Of a DNA stretch of 64,000 nucleotides, positions 14,801 through 28,700 are shown piece by piece. Both the position numbers and the translations under genes were made by a program. The notes below the pieces were generated by a model, which was not told the DNA's origin, ran no database searches, and saw nothing but the letters and a program-made list of their open reading frames with translations. Numbering within the stretch: position 1 is the stretch's first letter; each line of letters opens with the position of its first letter. The stretch spans positions 95,403,381 to 95,467,380 of the forward strand of contig JALJCS010000001.1 in the NCBI GenBank assembly GCA_023055355.1, given 5' to 3'. The stretch is from Agelaius tricolor. Lineage: Eukaryota; Chordata; Aves; Passeriformes; Icteridae.

Positions 14801-17800
14801 GCATTAGAGTCCAGCTGCACAGCATTGCTCATTCAGTGCAGCCACAGCTCCTACTGGGCCTATCACAACCTCTTGGGAATGTGACTCCTTTTAATCTCTT
14901 CCAGCCAGACAAAATGATGAACATCTGCAGAGCCCAGGAAAATGACCTGGAATAACCAATATGAAAACTAATAATTTTAATCAGTCTCTGAGGTGGTATG
15001 AACAGTTGTATCTCTACATGATTGTCCTGTGAAAGTCACACCATTGAAGCCAGGTAAACTTAGTTGTGGTTATCCAGATCCCTTGGAGCTAAAGCCATCC
15101 ATTCCCATCTGGGGTGGTTCTTGCTGAGGACTTCTAAGACAACAAGGTCAATTTGATGCCCCCATCCTCCTCTCCGCCTGAAATTTGAGAAAATGTCTTT
15201 TTCCCTTCCCTTCCCTTTTCTCATCTTGTCTTTGGTGTTTTGTTTTTTTTGATTTGTACCTACTACTTTCAGATACAGACTGACACCACGTAAAAAATTT
15301 TCTAGCTCTCCTCATCATTTGTGGGGTGTTTCAGATCTGATGGAGGGTTTATATTATTTGGTGTCCAGTTTGAGTATATTTAAATTATTTTTCTCTCCTA
15401 GTCTTATATAGTGATCCATAATCCCCAGGCAGAAACTTGAATTGCTTGAGTTCTCCTCAATCAACCCTGTGTACCCAGGCACTTCTGCACATCACTTTGC
15501 TCCACTCCAAATTCCTGCACAGCAGAGCTCCTGAAAGATACAGTTCCCAAAGCCACAGCAGAGAAACAAATTCCAGTTTTGGTTCACTAACCCAGCTGCA
15601 CTGTCCCTGCAATACTTTGTTAGCCTGTCAGAAACCCAGCACTTTCATGTCATACTCTAATCAGTTAGATCTGCAACTGAGATCCAGACTACAAACTTAT
15701 TGCCAATGGCAACAACCATATCATGGCTTTAAATCAACTTTTGTGCATGTGTGTATGTATTATAACATTATTATTATTATCTTAAGGGAAAGTACTATGG
15801 AGCCAAAATCATCATGTCCAATTAGCAAGAGGGGCTGCACATTAAGTTCAAAGAGCCCCTTTGCGTTATCTAATTCCAACAGAACTAGTAACAGAGCCTA
15901 ATCTAACCTGCCATTTCAAGAGCTTTGGGGAGAACAAATTGCCATCAGAGGGGGAAAGATTTGGAATTGCATGCAGCCTGTCCTCTCCTGACATCCTACT
16001 CAGCAAATTCCTCACAGATTTCCTCCTGATGTCAGTAAAACTAACATAAAGGTTATTTCATAAAATCTTCTGTGGATTCTAACTTGTGAAAACTGAAGGA
16101 TCCATGCCCAGAACAACAATACAGGCTCATGTAAATAACCATAGCATTTGTCCTTTGTGCATAAAGCTTAACAAATGACTGAACCAGAGGAGGGGCTGAA
16201 GAGTTCCCATGCCGAGTACCAATGCTGTGAGCACATATTGAAATGAGTAGCCAATAAATGTCAAAGTCAAGGTGACTGATCACATAAAATCTTCTTGTTT
16301 GACTGGAAACTGTTAGGAAAGGTTTCCAGCTTAATATGCAATTTGATAAGGAGTGGGAAAAAAAGAAGTAGAGTTAAATGCTAGAGTTGTTATAAATCAT
16401 ATGAGCTATTTCTTCAGGGAACACAATCCCTTCAGCAGATCAGGAATGCTGTAAGATATGGAGATGTGGTCAGGACTGACAGCAGGAGGTCATTTGTTAC
16501 CAGTGTTGGACTGGCAGTGTCCCCAGAATCAGTTTTGGAACCCCGGTGAAACAACAGATAAGCAAAGTTTTGGGATTTGGATATTTGCATACTGAAATAA
16601 TGTCATGCAAATACTCAGAAACTTTCCTTTATCGTGATGCCATCAGAAATGCAGACGGATATCCAAAATGATAATGCTGAGCACTACTTTCCAGCACACA
16701 GTATTTCAGCCAACATCACTGGTATGTTCTGGCTGCTTCACGCTGCTCTGATTAAAACTCAGTCATCCTTACAGCTGCTTTGTGTTCCTAGAGCACTGCA
16801 CAACAGCTGGATCGTGCCGTTGATTTTGGCCCTTAAACTCCTTGGAAATTACTGTGTGAATATCGAAACCTTGGCCTTTTCTGTCACCATTTAAGCTTCT
16901 GTCACCTGCATCTCTGGCTTCAGCACATGACACCTTTCCATTTGGGTAATGTGTTGAAAAAGTATCAACATCATAAGGGAAGACAGAGCAAGTGTTAGCA
17001 TTACCCTGACTTTGGCAGGCGGCTTTCACACTAAGAAAGGCTGTTAGGGGCAGTGTCCCTGAGTGTGGCAGAATGTCTGCCACACTTACTGTCAGGTAAG
17101 GCTTGCTGCAAAAAAAATCTACAAGTTTAAAAGAAGTTTTGAAAGAGGCCAAGTTCGATCTCCTCTAACAGCAATCATATGCTAATTAGCCAGATGATAC
17201 AAGACACCAGGTCAATTGGTTAAGCCTCTCTGTTGCCATTTTAATGAACATAACTTTGCATTTGTCCTTGGTGGGCCTCTACTGATTTACATTGAGCATA
17301 AGCACACTTGAAATATGCATTCCTAAATTCTCTGTTAACAGGTTGATAAACCTATAGTCAACTGCTCAGTCTTTACACAGCCTCATGAATTGTTTTCTCA
17401 GCTCCCACAAGGACAGATGGATCAAAGTGTCTGTCTTGAGTTATGATGTGCCTGGGTGACACACCACCTTTCATGGAGTCTAACATACTCAGCTAAGTGC
17501 TTCTGGTTGATTATGCAATGTTTCAGGTTGTTGATGTGTCTCAACTAGACATAAGTTAAATTTAACATTAATTGTGCACTTTCAGGTCTATAAGTTGAGT
17601 CACCTTGCTACAGAGAAATCCCTAAAATGGCACGCTACTAAGCAGAACATACTGTAATATAATAATCTGTTTTCCACTGCAAAACATATACAAGACAGTC
17701 TTCAAATATTTGTTCTCAAAACATGTGGGATCTCCTGGATCCATGAAGCTATTCACTGTAAGCCATAAAAAATAGGTTTAGTTTAGAGATGAAAGTGGCT

Positions 17801-19456
17801 GGAGGCTGTGACCCACAGGGACTCAGAAGGAAACACTTAGAAAATAGAGACAGACTGAATCCCAAGTGCTCTCTCCTGAGAGGAAGCATGGTTGGAAAGT
17901 TTCAAACCCATTAAAGTTAAACAAATTGAAAAGCCCTATCTGAGAGGAAACATAGTACTATGTTTATTTTTCCATTATAAATCTGAAACCTAAAAGATTT
18001 CCTGAGGTTCTCAGGTATTGTTCATGCTTATAATGGAGATCTGTTTTTAGAAAGTGTAATTCATGTATTTAATCCAAACTGTTTGATGAAAAACACCCTG
18101 CATAAGCATTCAGGAAGCTAAAGGCCATTGTATACCTGTATCACATATTGTTTGGATAAGAGCAGGCCTACAATGCAAGGAATCTCTTTGTGAAACTCTC
18201 TCACTCCAAAATAGAGGGTCTAATTCTCTCCCTATTTATGCTGCTGGATGAATTCCACTGAATTAGTGAAGACATGAGTAACCAGTCATAATAAAAAGAC
18301 AATCTTCATGCTGACTGTGAAACTACAAAAGTGCAAGGCTAATTGTGGCAAGAGATTTATAATGCTGGCCTGAGTCAAGTACGTAGGCAAGCCACTGCAG
18401 ACTCAGGGCAATTTAGCAAAGCTGATTAGCCAATGTATTTTAGGTTTTGCTCCCTCACTAGTGAACTGCTGCTCTGAACTCCTTATTGGAAGTGTGTGTG
18501 ATGTTATTGATGTTGAAAAGCATCTGTTTGACTAATGAACAAACTGCAAACTAGCACCAGAGATTACTTCAAATGAGAGGAATACTTGGAAGCAGTGGAA
18601 TATTTTTCATTAGATTTATTGCTATAAAAATTTAGCAGTACAGTTGGTCAGGTGACAGAGCTGAGAAATGTTTGCTATCGTAGTCTAAGGCTCAATGTAG
18701 GTGCTTAAGAAGACAGAAATGTGAGCATTGAATAACCACGACCTGACATTTTGGACAAACCCTGAATCTTCTGGAAAGAGTGTGTTGATATTGCCTATTT
18801 ACCTGTTAGTGATTTCATACCATTTGTGCTCATTTTTCAAACTTCTTTTCAACTTTGCTTTATGGAACTCATTGTCTAATAATCCTGTGCAGTATTTGCC
18901 ACCTGATTTACTCTGCATTCTCCATTTTTCTTGGTTACCTGCAATAAAATCATTGCTTATTTCAGAGAAACAGCAGACTGACATTAATCAAGCTTTGGCA
19001 CTCCACTCTCACAGAGAATTTCTCCAGCAATATGCTTTTGAAAAATATAATCGCATTTCTGTTTCTCTAGTAAGCCACATATTAAATAAGATCTCTTTGA
19101 CAACCTGCTTTGCTTTGTAGTGTTGAATTGTGAATGATCAACACATCAACTGAAGAAAAGGAAACACTGGAACATGTTGTCCCACATCACTTTTAAGTTC
19201 CATACATTTAAACTCATATCAGCATTTGGCTTGCTGAAAAAGATGGCTAACCTTACCTCGGGACTTTTTTTCTGCCACACACAGAGTTGTTGGAATGGTT
19301 GAGCTTTCTACCACAGTCTCTTGAGCATGACAGTATTCTCCAGTTTTTAGAAGACTGTTGTTCTTACCAAAGGCAGTATTTCCACTGTGGCTTTCTTTTT
19401 TTGTAAGTAATTTTGTTTACAAATGCATCTTTATGTTTGTTTCTTTCTAGGCAGGG

Positions 19457-19729
19457 ATGAGGTCCCGAAACCAAGGTGGAGAAAGCTCGTCTAACGGGCA
19501 CTTCTCCAGTTCCAAGCCTGTCATCAGCCACACAGAGAATGAAAAACTTCAGGAGGATGCCAAGAAAAAGAACAAACCTCATCGGAAGGAAGATGAGGTC
19601 ATGGTTTCAGCAACTGTCAAACGGCACTCAAAATCACCCGGTCCTAGTGAGAGAAAGAACAAGAAGTCCATAGAGCTTTCTAAAGAAGACTTGATAAAAC
19701 TACTCAGTATAATGGAAGGAGAACTGCAG
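19457..19729 (+). CDS. FILIP1: FILIP1 exon 2: first coding exon, residues 1-91
   Basis: FILIP1 is a cytoskeletal regulator that binds filamin A and, in published rodent work, promotes its loss and restrains the start of radial migration in cortical neurons. This exon starts at an acceptor (AG at 19449-19450), has a six-base 5' leader, then an ATG with G at -3. The protein begins MRSRNQGGES, matching the FILIP1 N terminus as I remember it from mammals. Residues 1-70 are polar and lysine/serine-rich, probably disordered. From residue 75 (SKEDLIKLLSIMEGELQ) the CortBP2-type N-terminal domain shared with FILIP1L and CTTNBP2 begins. The exon ends CAG|GTAAAT, exactly on a codon boundary (phase 0). 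The donor lacks G at +5 and is not strong. Reading through it adds 26 codons before a stop ending at 19810. Confidence 0.96.
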
Positions 19730-22700
19730 GTAAATGAAACATATTCTAAACCATATTTTCAATGTACCTCTCTATTTTTAGGTTGTCCAAAGAGCACAGG
19801 GCTCAACTAACAGGAACATCATATTTAAGGCAAAGGACCACAAGGAGAGATCAGTGGTAGTTGGTCTTTAACAGCCATAGTTTTAAGTGATGTTTTATTT
19901 ACCACTGCAGTGACCCAAGGAAGATAAATTATAAACACCTGTCAAAGAAACACCTGACAAACAAACGTGGATCTGCAGGTGAGGCTGGAAACAACCACAG
20001 GGGAACCAGTGGTGGGTGGGAAGGAGGGAGCGGAGGAAGATAAGTAAACATAGGGAATGTAATTACAATCATTACTGAAAATATTCAAGAGGCCAATGTA
20101 CAAGTCAGGAATACTGAAAATGGACTTAGGATGTCCCCTGGAACTTCTGCATATTTAGATGTTACTGAGGCCTCAGCCAAAGCTCTGCCTGTCCTGTCTG
20201 ATTTCCAGAGCCCAGTGCTTTGCACATTCCTTGTCTTTCAAAGATCCATTCGTTTATTTCTTGGAGTTGTGCTTGAAAGCTTTCTCAGTTATCCTGGTTT
20301 GCATGTTAATTCAGCCCAGTAGTAAGTCCCTGATGGCAGTCAGCCTGATTTTGCACTTAACTTGTCCCCAAATGTCTGTCCACTTTTGAGATTCTCTTTA
20401 ATGCTAATACATCACTGAACTCTTTGTAGTGTGAGAGATTCTCTCCAGAGAATTTCAAAATAAGAAGCTGAAATGTGGTATTTGAAAAAGTCAGTATGAA
20501 GACTTGTAGCTTTTCAAAAGTTATCCCCTTTTGTAGTAGGACTGCTTTTCAAATTCATACACTCTTTTGGTTATATTTTAGTGACCTTTTTCACTGAACC
20601 TATGGACAAGCAGAAAAAAGCCACCTGACCTGTGTGAAAATATTTTGTCTTAATCCCTTTATTCCAATTAACCATTACTATTTATCTTTGCATAGAAGGC
20701 TTTACTTTTCCCCTGAAACCCACATTCATAACATTACTTTGTTGAACTTGTTACCATCTTATCTGATTAAAAGAAGCAATTGTTTTGTTAATTTCTTCAG
20801 TACATGAGTCACCATTAGCACAACTCTGAGATTCCATCTCACTAAGTATCATTAAGTATCACTTTTTCTGCACATAATTCACCTCTAGTTTGTCAGAAAC
20901 TACTGTCAACTTATAAGAAGTATGCATTCAAAATAAATAATTTTGTCAAAGATGGAGAATAGTCATTTTACAATGAAAACCTGCAGGAAAAAAAGGAAGA
21001 AAATATGTTGAATGCAATTTTGCAGAGGAAAAAAGAAATTACCATTACAGAAAAGTAACCATTTTTATTGTGCTTCATTTGACTTTATTCAAAATCTTGT
21101 ATATGTAATTTCCTTAGAGATGGAGTTAGCGTGCAGCTTCTGTGGTGAACAGAGCCAAACCTCAATAGAAATGTATCATGCTCATGTTGTTCACAAAGAT
21201 TTACCCTGAAGTCACCTTTGTGGTCTGGAAAGATGAGGTGAAGAAAGTCACTAATGTTTCCTGTGTGGCAATAAATGTAGTCTTTATTGCTTGAGTAATT
21301 CTCCTGTTCTTCACCATAGTCTTTTACTTTGTGGGGTAGTTACACAAGCTTTGAAGGCCTGCCCATGTTCTCATTATCCCTATGGGGATGATGGGAATAG
21401 ATCCTGGACAATACTTTTAGGGGTTTTCTACATACAGACCCCAAAGGGATGTCAGGCACTGCTGAATCTTCCTGGCATGACAGGAGGGTATGGGGACACC
21501 CACACTGGTGGCCATAGAGTGCATCTGTTCTGCTCCTTGCAGCCAGGCAGGGAAGAGAGTAATTATTTTTAATCCACACAAGCTTTTAATTTCATGCCAA
21601 ACCCCCCATTTTAGTTATTTCCCTGGTACCTGTGTTGACCCATTTCTGACGTGGGCAAGCTCCAGCACTTTGGCTAGAGATGAGAGCCTGGCTTTAACAC
21701 TACAAAGGAAGATGAGCCAAGGAAGGCTCCAGCCAAAGTAAATACTCTGGTATTACCTCCTGGCTGTCACAGTGACCTAATGCACTGAGTCATTTCATGG
21801 CTTTTTATTTTCAGATCTTTTCAGACATCTCTGGTGGCTGGCTGGCATTTTGTTGGACTGACAAATCATATTGCGGGTTCACTTTGAAGCCTTTTCAATT
21901 CTGGCAAAGCAAACATTATCTATGCATATGTAAGAAGAATTTATTTTGAGAATAGCATCAGGCTGTACCTGTAGGGAGATGCATTATTTTCTACATAAAA
22001 AAATGGGATAGAATACCATAATTGTTTACTTGGCCATGAGTAGAAGGCATCTTATGGCTGTTCCACCAGGGTGACACTGCCTTGGAACCCTCAAACAGTG
22101 AGCTAAGCCATGGAAGGTAACCTGTGACAGTGTGTGGGGTTAGCAGGGTAAACTGGTAATGCATTCACATGCATCATGTGCTTAGTTCACTACTCACACC
22201 ATCTCACATCATAGACCCACACCACATTGATCTTGGTACCAATATTGAGCACTTACTTCACAATTTGATGCTTCAGCTCTTAATTTTGAAGTCAAACGTG
22301 CCAGAAAACCGTGGAAAGATGCCCTGGAAATGATGTTTGTGTCCTCATTTTTACCTTGATTGGTTTTCAAAATTATAATACCCTCAGGTAGCTTGCTTGT
22401 GCTTTAGCTTCTAGAACCAATTTGGACTCAGCTGTGCCTGTCTTCGTGTTTCCTGGCTGGACCCTGTACATTTACTGAATGTAGAGAAGGAAAGCTTTTC
22501 ACAAACATCTGAGGTCACCAAATAGCCTATGCCTTATTTTGTAAGAAAACAAAAGGGAAGAAAAGAAGCTGTGGTGATGAGAATATGTCCCAATATACAT
22601 GGCAGGAGAGCTCTTAAGTACAGCCTCTCTGAAGGAGAGTGGGAAGCAAATGAACTGATGACAGGGATTTATTTTAATGGTCCTACAGCTCAGTGGAGTG

Positions 22701-25700
22701 TATTTTCTCTTCTAAGATCTAACTGCTCATATAAAAAAAATAGTGATTACATGGTCTTTAAACCCATATTGAACATATAGTGGCAAAAAAATCCATGAAG
22801 TATTGCTTCCTATACCTGGAAAAAAAATCTAATTTTTAAATACTGCAAAGCTGATTTGAAAAGAAAACTTCAAATACCAGTAGAATAAATTGGACCATGA
22901 AGGCATGGCATTAATTTGCCTGGTTGATACAGTGATTTCAGTCAAACCCACATGTGAATATAATTAATTACAGAGCAAGACAGGCAGTGTGGATCTTTAC
23001 AATGATGATATAATACTATCTGTGGTTCACAGATTTTTGTCCAATGGCCTATGTATTTGTCCTGGCAGGAATATATTCCTTTTCTGTATGGTTTCTGAGC
23101 AGCAGCCATTAATCTTCAGCAATACCAACACTGATTTTCAACATTTCCTGATTGGGGGCCCAAAAGGAAATGAGGAGGAGTATTCCTACATGTTTACGAC
23201 TCACTCTTTTATTGCATGTTTGGGGAAAAAACCCACAAAAATAAAAGTATATTTATAATGACAGCATCCCACTACAAATCATTAGATTTCTCAAGGAAAA
23301 TAATTTCTTATCCAGATTCTGTGCCTGTTGCTGGAGGACAATTTAAGCTTGGGAGACAGTTTCCTATATTTCACACCAATTCAAAAAGGAGCAACTTTTC
23401 CACTCAAGGCCTTTATTATAGTCCATGTTTTACTGGGTTTCTCCAGTGCCAGCGTGGCATTCATCCCCTGCAGCTCAGCCCCTCATTCCTGTCGAGGTCC
23501 CTTGCATGCTTTAGGGCTGAGGGAAATGTTTCCTGAGAGCCTGGCACTGCTGGGGAGCAGAGCTCCTCAAAGCCATGCAGCCATGGGATGTAAAGGAAAT
23601 GCATGTTAAGTTGTCAGCTGCTGTCACATTTCCTGTGTTGCAGAGGAACAGTATGTGTAATATACAAGGGATATATAAATTCATATTTATTCGTTAGACA
23701 AGACACAATTTCTGACAAGTCCTCAGACTGCCAAATGGTCTAATGTAACACTGGGTTGGGTTTGCTTTGAGATTTGAAGGGAAACATTGTGTAGCAGATA
23801 TTCAGAGGTAAACCTATTTATATAGCATTGCTGGTTCAAAGGGAGAGACTAAACCACTCTGCTGTGAAAGAAATCCCTTCCTTACAAGTATTTAATCAAG
23901 CCTGCATTTAATGGTTAATTTGAGTGCTTACACAAGGTGCCAGAGCAATATCTTGTTGAAGGGCAGTGTGGGAGGCTGGTTGCTGAGACAAGACAGGCGT
24001 GGGGGAAGGAGCTCTCTCATCCAACAGAGACAGGAGGAGATCACCTTCAGGTGGGCTGCAAGACTTTCAACCTGGGAGGATCAGGGAAAGGTTAGCAGAG
24101 GACTCTGTTTTGTTCTCCCTGGCAAGGTCCTTATGAAACACTTTGGTATCAGTGGCTGCACATCCAACCACCAGGAAAATCCTCTCTCTTAACAAAGTCA
24201 ATGACCTCAATGGGTATAGGTGATAAACTACCCATTGCATTTTAACACTTTAAAAGGTATTTTAGTATTTTTCTGTCTGTCTCTCTAGCAGAAAACTGTG
24301 CTTTGTAAATGCAAGGGAAAGGAAAGGAAAATTCTTTACTGTTTCCATCTTTCTGCTTTCTACTTTCTTTCCCTTTTGCAGGGTACATATTATATAATAC
24401 CTTTTATTCTATAATTGCTCTGTTCAGCTCTTTTTCCCAAGATCTAAATTTCCATATTCATTTTTATTCCCTTCTTTATTTTTCTAGTTGTGACCTTTTT
24501 TCTTACTCTACCTTTTTGTCACTTCCCAGCTCAGGCTTCCCTCATCCTTATACTGCAGATGCATTGACTGACTTGAGAATTCTGGAGATAAAACTGTAGA
24601 AGATCTACTGTATATCAAATCCCATAATGTAATTTTTAGGCAAATGCTCCCTTTAACCTTTTTGTTAACTTAGTAAGCTGTGTTTTAAGATTAGGTAGGT
24701 TGTTTACTTTGACTACTCCTATTGGAAAACAGTCCCAGAACTGAAAATCTTTAATGTTTATCTGATTTCTTCTATTTAATTTCTAAAGCATTTTTCATTA
24801 TGCCTAGTGAAACCTTTATGAAACTCTGCTATACAGTGATCCTGCTTTGAAAGCCCACCTCTGTCCCTCCTGCCTTTAATGCCTGATGTGTTTGTAGGCA
24901 GCAGCCGTGCATCCTCTGAGCCTTTGTTTTTGCTGTGCTACTGTACCACATCCTTTCCTTTTCCTCTGGCAAAATGGGCTCTCCATGTCCTCATTGCCCT
25001 TTGACCAGCAGCAGTCACACCCTGGGGTCACCTTCCTGGTGGCTGTAGGACAGAGCTCCCTGTGCCTTGTACATTTGCTTTCATACTTGCCTTTCTCCTT
25101 AGGCATGGCATTACCTGGCCTTCCCATCACTTGTCACTCTGACTGGTATAAGCAAGAGAATTTGACTCTGTAGCTGTTGTTGTGATGGTTTTTTCTGTCT
25201 GTTTTTGCTCTTCCTGCCTTGTGTGTAATGCCTCAAACTGCTTTTGTATTGGCTTTTCCAAGGTATTGTAACCACACTGGGAGAGCCACCTAATTGTTTA
25301 GTTAAAACCACTGTACAAACTTCTATATTTTTCTCCAGTGCCTTCTTTTTATACTCTTGCATTAATATTAATAAATATGGATCTGCCTGAAAGCTCAAGC
25401 CAGGAATGTGGGATAGATAGGTGGGTAGAAACCAGATGTGTTTCTTGTGCAGGTACAGAAATCAGAAGAGAAAGCTGGGGCAAGTTGCCTTGGCACCAGA
25501 GAAAGCAGTGAAGAGAAGGAGTTTTCAAATGGTCATTAGCAAAATAGCACAGATTAACAAGCAGCAGATGAGCCAAGGCAGAAAGAATAGGTAAAACCAG
25601 AGAAAAGTGCAATGCAGGGTATCTGTGCAGTCCTGTTGATTGAACTGAAATAATTGAGGATTTATGAGCATATCATAGATGAAATACAAATTCCCCACGG

Positions 25701-28700
25701 GAAAAACCTTGGCAAGTACAGAGCTACAGGGAAAAAGAGAAGATAGGGTTAATGTGTGGAGGGAGAGGTGACTTAAGCAGAATGGAATGAGGGGAAAGAG
25801 GCTGGGCAATAGAAGAAAAAGAGTGTAAGCAAAAGGGGAATACAACAGAGATAAATGGAGCCAAGCTAGACACACAGAAAGTGGGTGCACAAAAGGCAAG
25901 AAAATGAAGGGATAGATGGTATCCACAGTGTTACAAAATAAAAGCCTAAAAACAATCCCTAAAAATGTCTGGCATATCAGTAAATGAGTAAATTCTCTCC
26001 TCTCTGACTGACCCCTGGTTTGTTTGTGTTTTGCTGGTGAAGAATGCTTTTGCAGCACAAAAAAAAATAAAAAAACCAGACCACAGATGCTCTCTTCTAT
26101 TTTTATTGAATAATTTATAACCAGAGATTAATTTTGTCCAGAATAGTATGGTTTATTTTCCGTAGCTTGCATTTTCTGCTGTGCAAAGTGCAGAACATAC
26201 CATAGGAGGTAAGAAGAACTTGTCTAGCAAGTCCCAAAATCATCAATTTTAAAATAGAACCTGGCTGTTTTGTGAGAGGAAAAAAAAATTAGCAAAGGTA
26301 GGACAGTATACTGAAATATAGTTAAATTGTGCTATTTAGGCAATTTCCTGCTCCATCTGAAATAAAGGGCAAAGGTACTGTCAACTAGAGGCACGGTAGC
26401 CATCCATCTCTTTGGTACTAAAATTGCTTTAGAATTACATGTATGCTTTTCGGCTTTTCAAAGTAATGATCCTCAGTAAAATGCCCCTGTCACTGGACAG
26501 CTGTAGGCTGAAGACCTCTTTCACAAAGATATTTTAACATCCTTCTCTAGTAATACCTGAGCAGTATCTGTTGTGTTAGTTAGGCTTGAAGGATCAGAAG
26601 AGAGAGGAATAACTGGCAAGTGTCTCTGACCCATTGAACATCTTATCTAGAGTGGAAGGAAGAGTAGGAACAGTTTGGGGATTTTTTTCCAAAAATTCTT
26701 CATCTTCTGTTCAAAACAGAATTGCCCACAACCAGCTTTTAAAGTTTTGGTCTTTTTCCAAACTAATCCTCTCTTGCAAACTTTTAAAAATTAGTTTTAA
26801 ATAGCAATATAATTTGACTATTTATTTTTCTTTTTCTTTACATTTACTTAGTAGAAATTGTATATTCAGTGCAACAGTAATAAAGAAGTTCGTATCTCTT
26901 CTCATTTTTCTTGAAAGTTCACTCTGTGGGAGAGAACATGGCTGGTCATTTTGCAATCAATGTTAAATGCATGAGCTTTCTGGCTTTAAAATATCTGGGA
27001 TTCTTTGGAGAGCTTGCAACAAGCATATGTCTTATGTGTCATAATGCTGTCCAGTACTCTGAGTCACCAGTTGTTAATTTAACATTGCAGTGGTAGATGA
27101 ACCTGTTTTGATTAACTTTGCTGCCCCAGTTCTGTGTTTATTAAGTTTTTGTCTGTTGTCCTCTAGCTGAGGATCAGATAAGCTCTTGAGAGCAAAACAG
27201 ATTATTTTTCATCCAAAACAAGCTTTAATAAATGCAAATATAAATCTTTACATAATAATTGTCATTACATGGCTGAGAAAATGTCTTGTTTCTAGGGTTA
27301 AAGGCTCCACCTATTGGTTGACTAAAGTGAGAGAAATGTAACATTTTCACATAGAAAACTGCAGGTCCTACTGAACATCCTGTGTCTTGCCACATCTTAC
27401 AAAATTGCTGCCTTGAGAGTTTGTCTGATGCCCAAAATGCAGTAAACTCTGACTTATTTCAGAGGGCTGGGCAGTTGTGGCACCCAAAATGATGCACTGC
27501 TGAGGGAGGCACTATGAAGGGAAGTCCTTTCCTGAGACAGCAAGGGTTTGGATTTTGCAAGTGATGTCTTTCTTATCCTGGAAATTATTTGATTTCTTTG
27601 CAAAAAATTAGCATCAACTCTTCCAAGCCAGAAAAATGAGTGGAACTGAACTAACTCAAATATACAGTTGCATGGTAACTTCCAGACATTTGTTACCTTC
27701 AAGTTTAAACAAATCAGAAACAGAAATATTGATATGAATATGAAACCCCAATTCTCCAGTATTGGCTCGGGCAATCTCAGCAGTTCAGGTAAAACAGAAC
27801 TTTGAAGGGCTTCAGAGTCATTCTTGGAAATGCAGTGGGAGAATAGAGAGGGGCAAGGATGTCCCCAAGTGGGGCTTGGGGAGGGCAAAGGGAAGGACAG
27901 ACATTGGGGGCAATATGGGGGATTTTGGAGACAACTGAGGGCATCACGGGCATGGCTGGGAGCTCTCACTCTGCACCTTTCACTGCCCACCCACCCTAGC
28001 TGCTTCACACTCAGAGTTTGGCCACTTCCCTCATTTCCTCAGACAAATCCTCTGTTCAAATAATTGGTTGTGTTGGTGAGTGCTTGCTGAAATGCAGTCC
28101 TACTGTTCTTGCCCATTCATCAGCCACCAGTAACTTGGATGCACATTGTGCAGCACAGAGTACTCAAAAACATCTCGTCGAAGCCAACAAAATGCTTGGA
28201 CAAGAGAAAGTTGTGTATACAGTTTATTACACATGTACACAGATTTAGGTCTGTTAGTGTCCCACATGCTCCTGTCTCCACAGAAGAGGCAGAAGGAATG
28301 CCTCTGACTTCATCATCCTGCTGGTTACAGCCCTGCTGGCTCCAGCTTGTCTTGCTCCATCCTGCTCCTTGTGTGCTTGCTCCTGCCAGAAGGCAGCAAG
28401 ATCACTGTGGAAAAAAAAAATGCCTGGGCTGATTTGTTCCTCTTGGAGACAGGGTGCTCACAGCAGCTGCTTGAAGTGCATCCCTGAAATTCAACTCAGA
28501 GCACCTAATTTCAGATGCTTCTGTTCTTTATACTGCCACTGTAGCACATGCAAACAGCAATTTAGACGATTTACACATTTAATGAAGATACTTTTTAGTT
28601 TCTAATGGATTTCAACAAATTGGATGATAGTACAGAAGAACCTGTACCTGGCAGAAATAAAATATAACAAAAGGGAAAAAATTAATAGGAGAACACTGAT

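Larger units (their letters stand above)
1..19450 (+). other. FILIP1 intron 1 (3' part) or 5' flank; no gene recognised
   Basis: This stretch precedes the first coding exon and ends in a pyrimidine-rich tract and AG acceptor (tttctttctag at 19440-19450). I see no coding exon, CpG island or RNA gene in it. Open frames here are short or of ordinary chance length (for example 15437-15901 +, 5697-6119 -), lack recognisable domains and show no splice-site pairing with FILIP1. Because the ATG lies six bases after an acceptor, at least one upstream non-coding exon must exist. None was recognised here, so exon 1 is probably upstream of the window. Simple repeats inside it are listed separately. Moderately GC-rich patches near 2.2-2.9 kb and 4.8-5.4 kb have no family I can name. 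Confidence 0.7.

Noticed and set aside
15437..15901. 154-codon plus-strand open frame before exon 2
   Set aside because: No family resemblance, low-complexity Ile run from an ATT repeat, and no splice pairing with FILIP1.
25525..26058. 177-codon open frame on the minus strand in intron 2
   Set aside because: Leu/Phe/Ser/Pro-rich translation of a purine-rich plus strand, no recognisable domain, no splice-site or codon pattern of a gene.
27454..28008. 184-codon open frame on the minus strand in intron 2
   Set aside because: Longest stop-free frame outside the exons, but composition-driven (Ser/Pro/Leu), no known family, overlaps a plus-strand frame of similar quality, and no promoter-like sequence nearby.
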